Shown here one piece after another: positions 44,894 through 53,886 of a stretch of DNA of 64,000 nucleotides; positions within the stretch are counted from its first letter, which is position 1, and each line of letters begins with the position of its first letter. Position numbers and translations under genes: made by a program. The notes below the pieces were generated by a model. That model worked only from the letters and a program-made list of their open reading frames with translations, searched no databases and was not told where the DNA came from. The DNA comes from Chersky-840 sp963764205 (GTDB taxonomy: Bacteria; Actinomycetota; Acidimicrobiia; Acidimicrobiales; UBA8190), in the NCBI GenBank assembly GCA_963764205.1, contig CAVXRN010000006.1, positions 248,001 through 312,000 on the forward strand, read 5' to 3'.

Positions 44894-45984
44894 GTGGTTA
44901 CCGCAGCCAGCGACAAGAGGATGCGGCGCCGCGGGGGACGACGCCAGAAACCGGGCTCGACGCCCGCCGACGTCGGCACGGCGCTGCGCGAGGCGCGCGA
45001 GGCCACGGGCGTGACGCTGGTCGAGATCCAGGACCGCTCCGGCATCGCCTTGCTCCAGCTCGAAGCGCTCGAGGCGGGGGATCTCTCGCGCTTCGGCGAC
45101 CTCCGCTCGGCCCTGACCGCGGTGCGGCGTTACTGCGACCTGGTCCAACTCGACGCGGACCGGTTCACCGGTGTCCTCGAAGCACAGTGGGGGACTCCGC
45201 TCGCCGGGTTCGCGGGGCAAGGGTCGGCAGCCACCGGGCCGTCGGGCGGAACCCCCACCCAGAGCGTCTACCTGTCCGGACCGGCCTCGGCGGGCCATCT
45301 CAGCCGCTACCCCGGGGACGGGACCCATCTGCGCGCCTTCACCCAGACCGACGAGGTTCCCGGCGTCCGGCGCGCTGAGCCTCGTCCCGACTCCGGCAAC
45401 GGCACGGCGCGTTCCCCGTCACCGGAGCGTTCCCCGCCGTGCCCGCCGCCTACGTGCCGGCGCGCCGGGTCCCATGGGTCCTGCGCGCCGCGATCTGGAT
45501 CACCGCCACCTTGTTGGTGGTAGCGCTCGCCGGCTTGGCCGTGCAGCACTACCAACCTAAGTTGCTGGCCGACATCCACCTGGTGCACCACGGCCACACG
45601 CCGGCACCGGTGACGCCGGGCGGCGCCGGCCATGCCACCACGCCGGCACACCAAGGCCCACCATCGGTGGTCTCGTTGACCAACACCGGTGTCGCCAGCG
45701 CCACGGTGTCGGTGCGGGCGGCCAACTACACCGTCGTGGTGGCGGCGTGGGCACCGTGCTGGACCGTGGTGCACAGTCCCGCGAGCTTCTCGCCCATCTT
45801 CGCCGCCACGCTCCCGGCGGGCGAGGTCAAAGACTTCAATCCCTCCAACGGCCAGTTGTCGGTGAGCATGAGTGCATCGCTCGTCACGGTGCAGGTGAAG
45901 ATCAACGGCAAGACCGTGCCCAAGTGGCTCTTCAAACCGACGACGGTGCCCTTCACCCTCAACTTCAACTCGACGAACTCCTGA
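44894..45984 (+). CDS. RodZ-like membrane protein with N-terminal helix-turn-helix, one frameshift near 45410
   Basis: About 363 residues. The cytoplasmic N-terminus has a Cro/RodZ-type HTH (TALREAREATGVTLVEIQDRSGIALLQLEALEAGDLSRF, then LRSALTAVRRYCDLVQLD). A linker contains a one-base slip near 45410. One membrane helix follows (AAIWITATLLVVALAGLAV), then an extracytoplasmic beta-rich domain (NYTVVVAAWAPCWTVVHSPAS to KWLFKPTTVPFTLNFNSTNS) like DUF4115. RodZ couples the cytoskeleton to cell shape; actinobacterial relatives are poorly studied. GTG 44894 has GGGAGG about five bases upstream. No mre genes are nearby. Confidence 0.75.
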
Positions 45985-45998
45985 GCGCGGCCGCCCGC

Positions 45999-46010
45999 AG
46001 CGCCGGCGCT
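45999..46010. terminator. Possible bidirectional terminator
   Basis: The palindrome AGCGCCGGCGCT lies in the 28-base gap between the convergent RodZ-like and VOC genes. It has no loop bases or T-run, so termination is only suggested by position. Confidence 0.25.
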
Positions 46011-46012
46011 GA

Positions 46013-46576
46013 TCAGGCCAGTCGGGTGTGGGGGACCGCGGCGACCTGACCCTGCTCTCGGATCTCGCGCACGGCGGGGACGGGGTCGGGGTCGGAGAAC
46101 AGTCGCTCGTCCCCGTAGTCGGCGGGCCGACCGGTGGCGTCGAGCGACCACCACGACGCCTCGAGGGCGATGCCGCTGGGGTCGGTGAAGTAGATCGAGC
46201 GGATGAAGTCGTGATCGACCACGTCGGTCACCTCGCACCCCGCCGACTTGAGCCGGTCGCGCAGGGCGAGGAGCGCGTGCTCGTCGGGAAGGTTGAACGA
46301 GAGATGGTCGAACTGCACGGCGCGGGGGTCGGGGACGCCGGCGGGCTTGGCGAAGCGGTCGAGCACGACGCCGGTGTACTCGAAGAACGCCACCGTGTTC
46401 TGTGCCCCGAATTCGAAGAAGTAGTGCCGGAAGGCGGGGGTGCCGATGGTCGCCACCAGCCGGGCGCCGAGGACGCCGTGGTAGAAGCGCACGGTGGCGT
46501 CCATGTCGTCGGTGACGAGGGCCAGGTGGTTGATACCCCGCCAGTGCGGGGCGTCGGCGTCGTGGGTCTCGGTCAT
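46013..46576 (-). CDS. VOC-family protein (glyoxalase/dioxygenase fold)
   Basis: 187 residues with two VOC half-motifs. INHLALVTDDMDATVRFYHGVLGARLV supplies the first metal His; FDHLSFNLPDE the second; IYFTDPSGIALEASWW the Glu. The metal triad appears complete. GGAGG lies seven bases before ATG 46576. Function unknown; ring-cleaving dioxygenases and lyases share this fold. Confidence 0.82.
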   Translation of the reverse strand: MTETHDADAPHWRGINHLALVTDDMDATVRFYHGVLGARLVATIGTPAFRHYFFEFGAQNTVAFFEYTGVVLDRFAKPAGVPDPRAVQFDHLSFNLPDEHALLALRDRLKSAGCEVTDVVDHDFIRSIYFTDPSGIALEASWWSLDATGRPADYGDERLFSDPDPVPAVREIREQGQVAAVPHTRLA

Positions 46577-46675
46577 GTCGGATCCTCCGTGCCGCGGGCG
46601 GGCGTCGTCACTCCCCACGCTAACGGCCCCGGCTGCGCTGGGTGACCTCGCCCGACCATCGGCACCGGCGTGGGC

Positions 46676-47083
46676 TCAGCCCTGCTCGGGGTAGATCGAC
46701 GGGTCCTCGAGGGGGAGCCGGAGCCACTGGATCATCTGCCGCAGCTGTCGGTAGGCGTCGAGCCGGGCGCGGTCCGATCCGTCGTGCTCGGCGCGCTCGA
46801 TCGGCTCCCACAGGCGGTTGACCATGACCGGGCCGAGCTCCAGCAAACCTCCGCTCCCCCCGGTGGCGTACTTGGCCAGGATGTAACGCACCAGAGCCCC
46901 GACGGGCACACCCACGTTGCTGCTCAACGTGCGGATCGTGACCAGCGGGTCGACCCGGGCGTACAGCGCCACGTCGGCCTTGAAGTTCGCGTCGGGGTCG
47001 TCCTCGGCCCACGGCCCGGTGAACGTCTCGAGCCTGATGTCGTCGTCGTCGGGGTGGGCGTGGGTCGGTGGGCATGACCCCAT
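46676..47083 (-). CDS. Conserved hypothetical protein
   Basis: 135 residues, acidic, no signal peptide or membrane segment. The centre (ALYARVDPLVTIRTLSSNVGVPVGALVRYILAKYATGGSGGLLELGP) is predicted alpha-helical and could be a small helix-turn-helix-like fold; the C-terminus is helical (DRARLDAYRQLRQMIQWLRLP). I do not recognise the family. It lies 55 bases downstream of the GH78 gene on the same strand. Confidence 0.62.
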   Translation of the reverse strand: MGSCPPTHAHPDDDDIRLETFTGPWAEDDPDANFKADVALYARVDPLVTIRTLSSNVGVPVGALVRYILAKYATGGSGGLLELGPVMVNRLWEPIERAEHDGSDRARLDAYRQLRQMIQWLRLPLEDPSIYPEQG

Positions 47084-47137
47084 CCTGCCGGAACGACCGG
47101 CCCGGCCCGGTGGTGGTGGTGGCGCGTCGCGCGTCGA

Positions 47138-50008
47138 CTAGGCGCCCGCTGTGGCGCGCAGCTCGTAGCGACCGGCACCGACCCCGACGCCGACGTGACC
47201 CCGACCGGAACGAAGCACCCGGACCCCGGGCGCGCCCGGCAACGACCGTCCGCCCACGGTGACGTCGCGGGGGTGGCTCGCCGGCAGGCTCGCCGTGGCC
47301 GACGCACCGGCGGGGACGGTGACATCGAGGGTGAACTCCCCTCCGGCCGAGGCCGGTCGCCGCCATGCGACGTCGATGCTGCCTCTCGGTGTCGGCACCG
47401 TCCCTCCCGCCCAGGCCAAGCCCGTGGGGGGAGGGGTCACGTCGAAGGACGCGTACCCGGGGCTCGTGGGCCGCACGCCCAGCAGAGACTGTTGGATCTC
47501 GACGAGCACGTTCGATCCCCAGCCGTGCGACATGCTGTCGCCGTCGGCATCGGAGGGCTCCCACACCTCCCAGGTGTAGGTGCCCCCACGGGCCAAGACG
47601 TTGGCCCACCCGTCGTGAACGGGATCGGTGAGGATCCGGACGACGTCGTCGAGACGGCCGTTGTCGGCCAGGCCCTTGAGGACGTCGGTGGCACTGCTCA
47701 CCGGTACAGCCATCCCCAGGCCCGCCACATAGGAGGCCACCGCGGCCCGCCGGCTGGCCGGGACGACTCCGTAGGCCAGGGCGCACGCGTTGGCGTACTG
47801 CGACGCCGAGGTCAGCTTGGCCCCGGTGCCGTCGATGCCGTCGATGTAGGTGCCGTCGCGCTTGGTGAGGTGACGGTTGACAGCCGCGGTGAGCTGCGCC
47901 TGCATCCGTCGTGGCCCCGCCACCTCGGCGGGAGGTCGGCCCAGGACCGTGGCGACGTCGGCGACGCGGCGGAAGACGTTCACGCCGAGGACGTTGATCC
48001 GGGTGACGATGGGGTACGAGTAGTAGGTACTCGTCGCCAGCAGGTCGTCGACCAGATGGGTCGAGGGGTCCATGGCGCTTTGCACGTAGCCGGCGATGTT
48101 CACGAGCACCGGGTACACCGCGCTGAGCAGGGCCCGGTCACCGGTGCGCATCCAGTACTGCCACACCCATTCCGGGTAGATCTCGGTGTACTCGTTGATG
48201 TCCTCGGCTCCGAGGCCGGTGGGGTAGATCTTGTTGACGGACCCGCTCTTCTCCCAGTAACGACGCTGGGACTGCGCGAACTCGAGCAGCGACTTTCGGG
48301 TGAGGTTCTGCTCGCCGAACGCCACCATGGCGGTCTGTGACTCGTTGAACCCGTCCCACAGCCACGGACCCTTCTCGCGGGTGGGGGTGTCGATCCACTG
48401 TTCCTGGCCGCCGAACAGGGCGGAGTGTCGGCCGAGCTCGAAGACGGCGTCGATCACCGGGGACGACGAGGCGAACGATGCGGCGTGCTCGTCGGGGACC
48501 GCGGCGTGTCGGGTGCGGGCCACCACGTCGGCCGGCGTCAGGGGCTCGCCCGGGTCGTCGATCTGGAAGTAGCGGAACCCGAGGTAGTCAAAGGGGTGAA
48601 AGTCCTCGACCCCCCCACGCTGGACGTAGCTGTAGCTCATGTCGGTGTGCTGCGTGCCGTGGGTCGTCGACACCTGGCCCGGCACACCGGAGAAGGGCTG
48701 GCCCGGCACCGGCTCGTCGAGCAGATAGCCCGCTCGCATGGTGACGAGCCTCCCGGCCGTCCCGTGGTGGAAGCTGACCGTCGGCACCGCGGCGTAGACC
48801 TTGCCGAAGTCCGCCACCACGGCTCCCGAAGCCAGACGGGTGAGCGAGACGGCGGGGACGGGCTCTTCCACCACGCGGGTGCGCACCGACACCAGGTGTC
48901 GCCACGGCGTGACGCCGGCGGGCCCCACCACCGTGGCGCGTGCCCAGGTGCTGTCGTCGAAACCCGGCGCCTCCCACCCCACGGGGAGCTCGGGCCCGAC
49001 GATGTTCTCGGTGAAGTCGACGAGGTCACCCTCGAGGTCGCGCTGCGTTCCCGCCGACCACGCCCCCACGCGGACCCGCCACGCATCGTCGGTCACGACG
49101 AGCTCGCGCTGTCCGTCGGCGTGGAGCACGCTGATCTGCGCGATGACCCCGGGCTTCCCGGCGGGGTGGCCCTTGGTCGGCCCCTGCCAACTCGAGACGA
49201 TCGCCGCGGCGTTGCGGGCACCGGGCCGCAGCACCGACGTGGCGTCCAGGGTCTCGTAGTACTGCGAGTCGGGGAACGAGTACGCCTGGCCTTTCCCCAC
49301 CCGAGTGCCGTTGAGGTACAGCTCGTACTGCTGGTCGCCCGACACGTAGACGCGAGCCCGTACGACGGGCGAGCTCGACAGCGTGAACTCGTGGCGGGCG
49401 TAGGTGTACTCGTCGGGCCCCGGCCCACCGGGGAACGCGCGCGAGATCCACCTGGCCTTCCAGTCCTGGTCCCGAAGCCCGGTCTCGAAGGTGGCGGGCG
49501 CGGCGAACGCGCTCGGGCCACCCGTCGCCGGCCACGACTGGACACTCCACCGGTAGACGGTGTCGGGAGCGAGTGCCGGGCCCTGGTAGGCGATGAAGGC
49601 CTGCTGCGCGGAGGCCACCCGGCCGCTGTCCCACACCACCGGGGCCGACGACCCGTCCGCGCCGTCCCGTCCGGCGAGCGAGGGGCGCGACACGACGACG
49701 CGGTACGCGCCCTGGACCGCCCCGCGCCGGTCGTCACCCAGCTGCCATCCGAAGTAGACGTCGTCGACGCCCAGCCCGATGGGAGTCGCGAGCCCGTCGA
49801 CGGTGAGCACCCGGGGGCTCCCGTGCCCCGCCGCACGTCGACCCACCACGGTGGCATCACGGGCCGGGGGGACGTCGGGGGCGCACCCCGCCACACCCAT
49901 TCCCCCCACCACCAACCCCGTCGCGCCGACCAGTCCACCACCCAGGACCTGTCGGCGGCTCACGACGCGGCGCGAGCGACGCTGTTCCCCTTGCGGTCCG
50001 CCGGGCAC
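47138..50008 (-). CDS. GH78 alpha-L-rhamnosidase, Tat-exported lipoprotein
   Basis: 956 residues, intact. The N-terminus has a twin-arginine motif (SRRQVLGG) followed by a hydrophobic stretch ending in the lipobox VAGC, so it should be a Tat-exported lipoprotein. Then come an N-terminal Ig-like domain, a beta-sandwich (YVSGDQQYELYLNGTRVGKGQ) and the (alpha/alpha)6 catalytic domain with DTPTREKGPWLWDGFNESQ and TWEVWEPSDADGDSMSHGWGS, where GH78 enzymes have their acid and base residues. It would release terminal L-rhamnose from glycosides or polysaccharides outside the cell. It is next to an exopolysaccharide cassette, suggesting polymer trimming or use. Confidence 0.86.
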   Translation of the reverse strand: MPGGPQGEQRRSRRVVSRRQVLGGGLVGATGLVVGGMGVAGCAPDVPPARDATVVGRRAAGHGSPRVLTVDGLATPIGLGVDDVYFGWQLGDDRRGAVQGAYRVVVSRPSLAGRDGADGSSAPVVWDSGRVASAQQAFIAYQGPALAPDTVYRWSVQSWPATGGPSAFAAPATFETGLRDQDWKARWISRAFPGGPGPDEYTYARHEFTLSSSPVVRARVYVSGDQQYELYLNGTRVGKGQAYSFPDSQYYETLDATSVLRPGARNAAAIVSSWQGPTKGHPAGKPGVIAQISVLHADGQRELVVTDDAWRVRVGAWSAGTQRDLEGDLVDFTENIVGPELPVGWEAPGFDDSTWARATVVGPAGVTPWRHLVSVRTRVVEEPVPAVSLTRLASGAVVADFGKVYAAVPTVSFHHGTAGRLVTMRAGYLLDEPVPGQPFSGVPGQVSTTHGTQHTDMSYSYVQRGGVEDFHPFDYLGFRYFQIDDPGEPLTPADVVARTRHAAVPDEHAASFASSSPVIDAVFELGRHSALFGGQEQWIDTPTREKGPWLWDGFNESQTAMVAFGEQNLTRKSLLEFAQSQRRYWEKSGSVNKIYPTGLGAEDINEYTEIYPEWVWQYWMRTGDRALLSAVYPVLVNIAGYVQSAMDPSTHLVDDLLATSTYYSYPIVTRINVLGVNVFRRVADVATVLGRPPAEVAGPRRMQAQLTAAVNRHLTKRDGTYIDGIDGTGAKLTSASQYANACALAYGVVPASRRAAVASYVAGLGMAVPVSSATDVLKGLADNGRLDDVVRILTDPVHDGWANVLARGGTYTWEVWEPSDADGDSMSHGWGSNVLVEIQQSLLGVRPTSPGYASFDVTPPPTGLAWAGGTVPTPRGSIDVAWRRPASAGGEFTLDVTVPAGASATASLPASHPRDVTVGGRSLPGAPGVRVLRSGRGHVGVGVGAGRYELRATAGA

Positions 50009-50068
50009 GCAGCCCGAAGATAGATGGTCGGGTGTGCGGCCGCGGCGACGCCGCGCCTCGCCCGCCCC

Positions 50069-52678
50069 CTACGACGAGGCGGCCCGACCGTCGACGCTGT
50101 GCTCGGAGACCTTGTCGGCGAGCCCGTGTCCCGACGACGCCGGCCCGGTGCCGGGCTCGGAGCCGTCGGGCAGCGCGGAGGCGAACGCGGCGGGAGGCCC
50201 CTCGTCGAGGACCGCTCGCCCGAGACTCTCGGCCGGCACCGCGAGCGCACCGGCGGCGGCGGCTCCCCCCGAGACCGACACCAGGCTCGCCAAGGTGCTC
50301 ACCGCGACCTTGGCGGAGCGGGTTCGGGCGCGGGTGCTCTTGACCTTCGTCAACTCGTCGGCCTGGAGGGCGGTGAGCACCGCCTCGATGGCCTCGCTGT
50401 CGAGCTCCGAGGGCACGTGGCGCTCCAGCATGATCGATTCCAACAGCGCTTCCAACCGGGCCGGGGAGATGCCGGAGATGGGCAACGGCATGACGACGGC
50501 CTCGTTCCCCCACTCCGTGAACACCTTGGTCGGAGTGCGGATGAGCTCGACGATCTCCGCCGCGGGGACAGGAGGGCTGAACCGGAAGCCCTGGACCTGG
50601 TCGCAACCGTGCGCGTCCAGGAATTGCAGTTGCTGGTCGGTCTCGACGCCTTCGGCCACCACGACGAGGTTGAGACTGTGGGCCAGGGCGATGACGGCAC
50701 CCACGATCGAAGCGCCGTTCGCCTCGCCGTCGATGCGTTGGATGAAGGATCGATCGATCTTGATGGCGTCGATGGGCATCTCGGCCAGGTACGTCAGGGC
50801 GCTGTAGCCCGTGCCGAAGTCGTCGATGGAACAGCGCACACCGAGCGACCGCAGTTCGTTCAAGCTCGCGACCACCTCGTCCACACGTTCCATGAGCACG
50901 CTCTCGGTCACCTCGAGCTCGAGCAGCGAGGGATCCAGCCCGGTGCGCTTGAGCACCCGGGTGACCATCTCCACGACGGGCTGATGCGCGAACTGTCGCG
51001 GGGACAGGTTCACCGCCACGGGTATGGCCGGAAGACCCTGGTCCTGCCATCCTTGTGCCTGTCGGCACGCGACATCGAGGACCCACTCACCGAGTGTCGC
51101 CACCAAACTGGTCTCTTCGGCCAGCGGGATGAACGCCCAGGGCGGAATGAACCCGAGACTCGGGTGACGCCAGCGCGCCAACGCCTCGACGCCGATGATG
51201 TCCCCGCTCGCCATGTCGAGCTTGGGTTGGTAGTGCACCGCCAGCCGACCGGTCTCCACCGCGGCGCGCAGACTGTCCTCGAGTGCGAACCGCAGCCGGG
51301 CCCGGGCGCTCATGGCCGAGTCGAACACCTGGTACGTGTTCCGGCCGGCCGCCTTGGCCTGGTACATGGCGGTGTCGGCGTGCTTGAGCAGCGTGTCGGC
51401 ATCCGACCCGTCCCACGGGGACACCGCCACCCCGATGCTGGCCTTGACCGTCAGCTGCCTCCCGCCGACGCTGAAGGGGTCCTCGAAGCGTTCGAGGAGG
51501 CGCTCGGCGAAGTCGACGATGTGGCCGTCCTTCCTCCCGCTGTCGGGGATGAGGAACGTGAACTCGTCGCCGCCGAACCGGGCCAGGGTGTCGTGCTCGC
51601 GCAAGCACCCCTGGAGCCGCTTGACCACGGCCTTGAGCAGGTCGTTGCCCACGGCGTGGCCGAGACTGTCGTTGATGTCCTTGAACCGGTCGAGGTCCAA
51701 GAACATCACGGACACCGCGCTGTTGGCGCGATCGGCCTGCACCAGCGCCCGCTGGAGCCGATCTTCGAAGAGGAGGCGGTTGCAGACCCCGGTGAGTGAG
51801 TCGTGCTGGGCCCGGTACTCCGCCGCGGCGTGGGTGAAGACCTGATGCAGGAGATACAGCACCAGCAACGTCGGCAGGAGCGTCGAACCGATCATGAGAG
51901 CTGGTTGGCGATCGTGGATGCCCAACACCGATTCGGCGCTCAAGACCGCCGGCACGACGAGGCCCACGGCCACGAGCATCGCCACCCGCACCCCCCGGGG
52001 CCGAACCGAGCGCAGCGGCACCGGGTCGAACGCCACCTTGCGGGAACGGTGCAAGAAGGCGGCCCCCCACAGACACGTTCCCACCAGGGCCACGGTCTGC
52101 AGGAACCTCGACGACTGCGTGTCGCCGGCGAGGGCCAGCGCGGAGTAGCCGGCGTTGGCCAAGAAGAGGCACGCGAACCCTGCGATCAGGTACCGGTAGG
52201 TGGTCGGATGCCGCTCGGTGAGCGAGACGAGGCTGCAGGCCAGCCACAGCAGGATCATGTCGAACAGCGGTGCCACGATCGCGGGCACCTGCGATCCGGG
52301 CCGCCAACCATGCGAAGGGACGACGACGAGCGCCAGGATCACGAATCCCAGTGCCAGCGTGGACAACAGGGCCTCGGCCAGCGAGTCGGCGGAGCGTTCG
52401 GGCAGGCGTTGGTGGATCAGCGCGACGAGCCCGGCGATGGCGAGGAGGCCGCCCACCGTGCTCAGGATCATGGACCCGCCGACCTGTGTCGGTGGGCCGC
52501 CCGCGCCTGCCGCCTGGAGCAGACCACCGATGGTGACCAGGACGAGCCCGGCTCCGAGACCCGCCCACGCCACTCGCCACGGGCCGCGATGGAGGTTCCT
52601 GTTCGACCGGAGGCCGTACGCGACAGCGCCACCGACGAGCAGGCTGACGACCGCGGCGTCAACCACCGGGGTAAACAC
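50069..52678 (-). CDS. GGDEF-EAL cyclic-di-GMP enzyme with N-terminal membrane domain
   Basis: About 869 residues. Seven or eight hydrophobic helices (from VVDAAVVSLLVGGAVAYGL to LLPTLLVLYLLHQVF) form an integral sensor. The GGDEF domain has an intact RFGGDEF near 369; the EAL domain has VEALARWRHP near 497, DDFGTGYSAL near 617 and EGVET near 675, so both synthesis and hydrolysis of c-di-GMP look possible. A C-terminal tail of about 110 residues with an Ala/Gly-rich hydrophobic patch is unusual. GTG 52678 is the likeliest start; the frame is open to 52771. It is divergent from the PelF/PelG-like operon, whose polymer export it may control. Confidence 0.9.
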   Translation of the reverse strand: MFTPVVDAAVVSLLVGGAVAYGLRSNRNLHRGPWRVAWAGLGAGLVLVTIGGLLQAAGAGGPPTQVGGSMILSTVGGLLAIAGLVALIHQRLPERSADSLAEALLSTLALGFVILALVVVPSHGWRPGSQVPAIVAPLFDMILLWLACSLVSLTERHPTTYRYLIAGFACLFLANAGYSALALAGDTQSSRFLQTVALVGTCLWGAAFLHRSRKVAFDPVPLRSVRPRGVRVAMLVAVGLVVPAVLSAESVLGIHDRQPALMIGSTLLPTLLVLYLLHQVFTHAAAEYRAQHDSLTGVCNRLLFEDRLQRALVQADRANSAVSVMFLDLDRFKDINDSLGHAVGNDLLKAVVKRLQGCLREHDTLARFGGDEFTFLIPDSGRKDGHIVDFAERLLERFEDPFSVGGRQLTVKASIGVAVSPWDGSDADTLLKHADTAMYQAKAAGRNTYQVFDSAMSARARLRFALEDSLRAAVETGRLAVHYQPKLDMASGDIIGVEALARWRHPSLGFIPPWAFIPLAEETSLVATLGEWVLDVACRQAQGWQDQGLPAIPVAVNLSPRQFAHQPVVEMVTRVLKRTGLDPSLLELEVTESVLMERVDEVVASLNELRSLGVRCSIDDFGTGYSALTYLAEMPIDAIKIDRSFIQRIDGEANGASIVGAVIALAHSLNLVVVAEGVETDQQLQFLDAHGCDQVQGFRFSPPVPAAEIVELIRTPTKVFTEWGNEAVVMPLPISGISPARLEALLESIMLERHVPSELDSEAIEAVLTALQADELTKVKSTRARTRSAKVAVSTLASLVSVSGGAAAAGALAVPAESLGRAVLDEGPPAAFASALPDGSEPGTGPASSGHGLADKVSEHSVDGRAASS

Positions 52679-52863
52679 CGTCGTCCCCGGCGGGTGCGTC
52701 GTGGCTGGCGGCAATGGACGGCACGGCTGACCTGGTTTCTCGGGTCCTCGGTGGCGCTGGCACGACCGCACCTCCGCTCTTCACGTTGGTTGGCAACTCA
52801 TTGACGCTGGGTCCGGGCGCGTCTCGCAGCACCACTGGGGGGGTTTTCGGCGCCGCGGCACCG

Positions 52864-52879
52864 GGGCTTGAGTCAGCCC
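52864..52879. other. Small hairpin in the GGDEF-EAL / Pel-like intergenic region
   Basis: GGGCT-TGAGTC-AGCCC forms a five-base-pair stem in the 281-base gap 52679-52959. It lies in the leader of the plus-strand operon if transcription starts early. No known c-di-GMP riboswitch is recognised. Otherwise the gap holds only a weak TTGTCA (52923) and GATTAA (52949) promoter pair. Confidence 0.25.
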
Positions 52880-52959
52880 TGGCCACGGTCGGTGACCACG
52901 CCTGGATCCTCCAACGGCGCGATTGTCAAGGAGGGCGTCTCCCAGGCCGATTAACGCAC

Positions 52960-53886
52960 GTGACCATGGCCGCCCCGGACCAGGAGCCGACCCCGAAGAA
53001 GCTGCGCAAGCCCGCCCGACTGGCCAAGGCCGGTGGGGCAGGCATTGCCACGCTCGAGCCCGGACACCCTGACGCCCAGCACAGCGGGCCCGACGCCCGG
53101 CACAGCGGGCCCGACGCTTCCGAGATGGAGCCCCGGCTCCCTGGCCCGGTGGACGCTGGCCCGGTGGACGCTGGCCTCGCCGACGGCGGCTTCGACCCAG
53201 GGAGCACTCAAGACGCGGAACGGGTCGTCCTCGCCATCGGGTCGACCTACTTCCACAACGGCCGGGTCAGCCCCGAACGGTACGCGTCGGACCTCGCGCC
53301 GACGTTCACCGGGGCGGTGGCCGCCAGCCACACGCTGCTGCGCGACCTGTTCAAGGAGGTGGGAGCGCCCGAGGGAGCCCTCATCCATGCCGAGTGCGAC
53401 CGGTGGCACCTCCGCTACGGCGCGGAGGTCAACCAGGCGCAGTTCTCGGTCGAGGAGCAAGTGACCCCCGGTCCAGTCGGCATGGAGTCGATGACCGGCA
53501 CCACATCGGGCGCCGACTCGTGGGTCCGGGGGATCGTCGCCTCGCGCGACGCGGACCACGCGCAGGCGCTGGCCGCCTTCGAAGCCGAGGCGGCCGAGGC
53601 GGCCGAGGCGGGAGCGCCCCAGCGGGCCGCGATCGCGTACCGGGCCGCGGCCGCGGCCGCGCTGGCAGCGGGTCGGGGTGACACCGCCAACCGCCTCCAG
53701 CGCCTGGCCGGCAAGGCCTACCTCGAGATCGCCGAGAAGTCCGAGACGCTCCCTCAGGGTGTGTTCATGGCCTATCGCGAAAGTGCCCGGTCCTTTCTCG
53801 AGGCCGGCAACCTCCCGCTGGCCCACAAGTGTCTGTCGAAGGCCATCGCCATCGGTGAAACCCTCGGCTACACGGAGTCGGCGTGA
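52960..53886 (+). CDS. Helical-repeat protein of the Pel-like cassette
   Basis: About 308 residues from GTG 52960 (ATG 52966 also possible; the frame is open from 52714). The N-terminal third is low complexity with two direct repeats (HSGPDA twice, GPVDA twice). The middle (VLAIGSTYFHNGRVSPERYASDLAPTFTGAVAASHTLLRDLF) is unknown. The C-terminal 100 residues are Ala-rich helices resembling TPR hairpins (ALAAFEAEAAEAAEAGAPQRAAIAYRAA to NLPLAHKCLSKAIAIGETLGYTES). Its stop overlaps the PelF-like start (GTGA). TPR-containing PelE occupies a comparable place in pel operons, but no sequence match to PelE is claimed. Confidence 0.6.
   Translation: MTMAAPDQEPTPKKLRKPARLAKAGGAGIATLEPGHPDAQHSGPDARHSGPDASEMEPRLPGPVDAGPVDAGLADGGFDPGSTQDAERVVLAIGSTYFHNGRVSPERYASDLAPTFTGAVAASHTLLRDLFKEVGAPEGALIHAECDRWHLRYGAEVNQAQFSVEEQVTPGPVGMESMTGTTSGADSWVRGIVASRDADHAQALAAFEAEAAEAAEAGAPQRAAIAYRAAAAAALAAGRGDTANRLQRLAGKAYLEIAEKSETLPQGVFMAYRESARSFLEAGNLPLAHKCLSKAIAIGETLGYTESA
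53079..53170. repeat. Direct repeats in the cassette's first gene
   Basis: A 21-bp unit (starting GCACAGCGGGCCCGACGCC) occurs twice at 53079-53119, and CTGGCCCGGTGGACG occurs twice at 53141-53170. Both keep the frame and code for HSGPDAR and GPVDA repeats. Confidence 0.85.

Noticed and set aside
47195..50023. Long plus-strand open frames opposite the rhamnosidase gene
   Set aside because: No domain similarity, low-complexity Arg/Gly/Pro composition; shadows of the GH78 gene.
52679..52959. c-di-GMP riboswitch in the leader of the Pel-like cassette
   Set aside because: Only a five-pair hairpin was found; the conserved GEMM-type core was not recognised.
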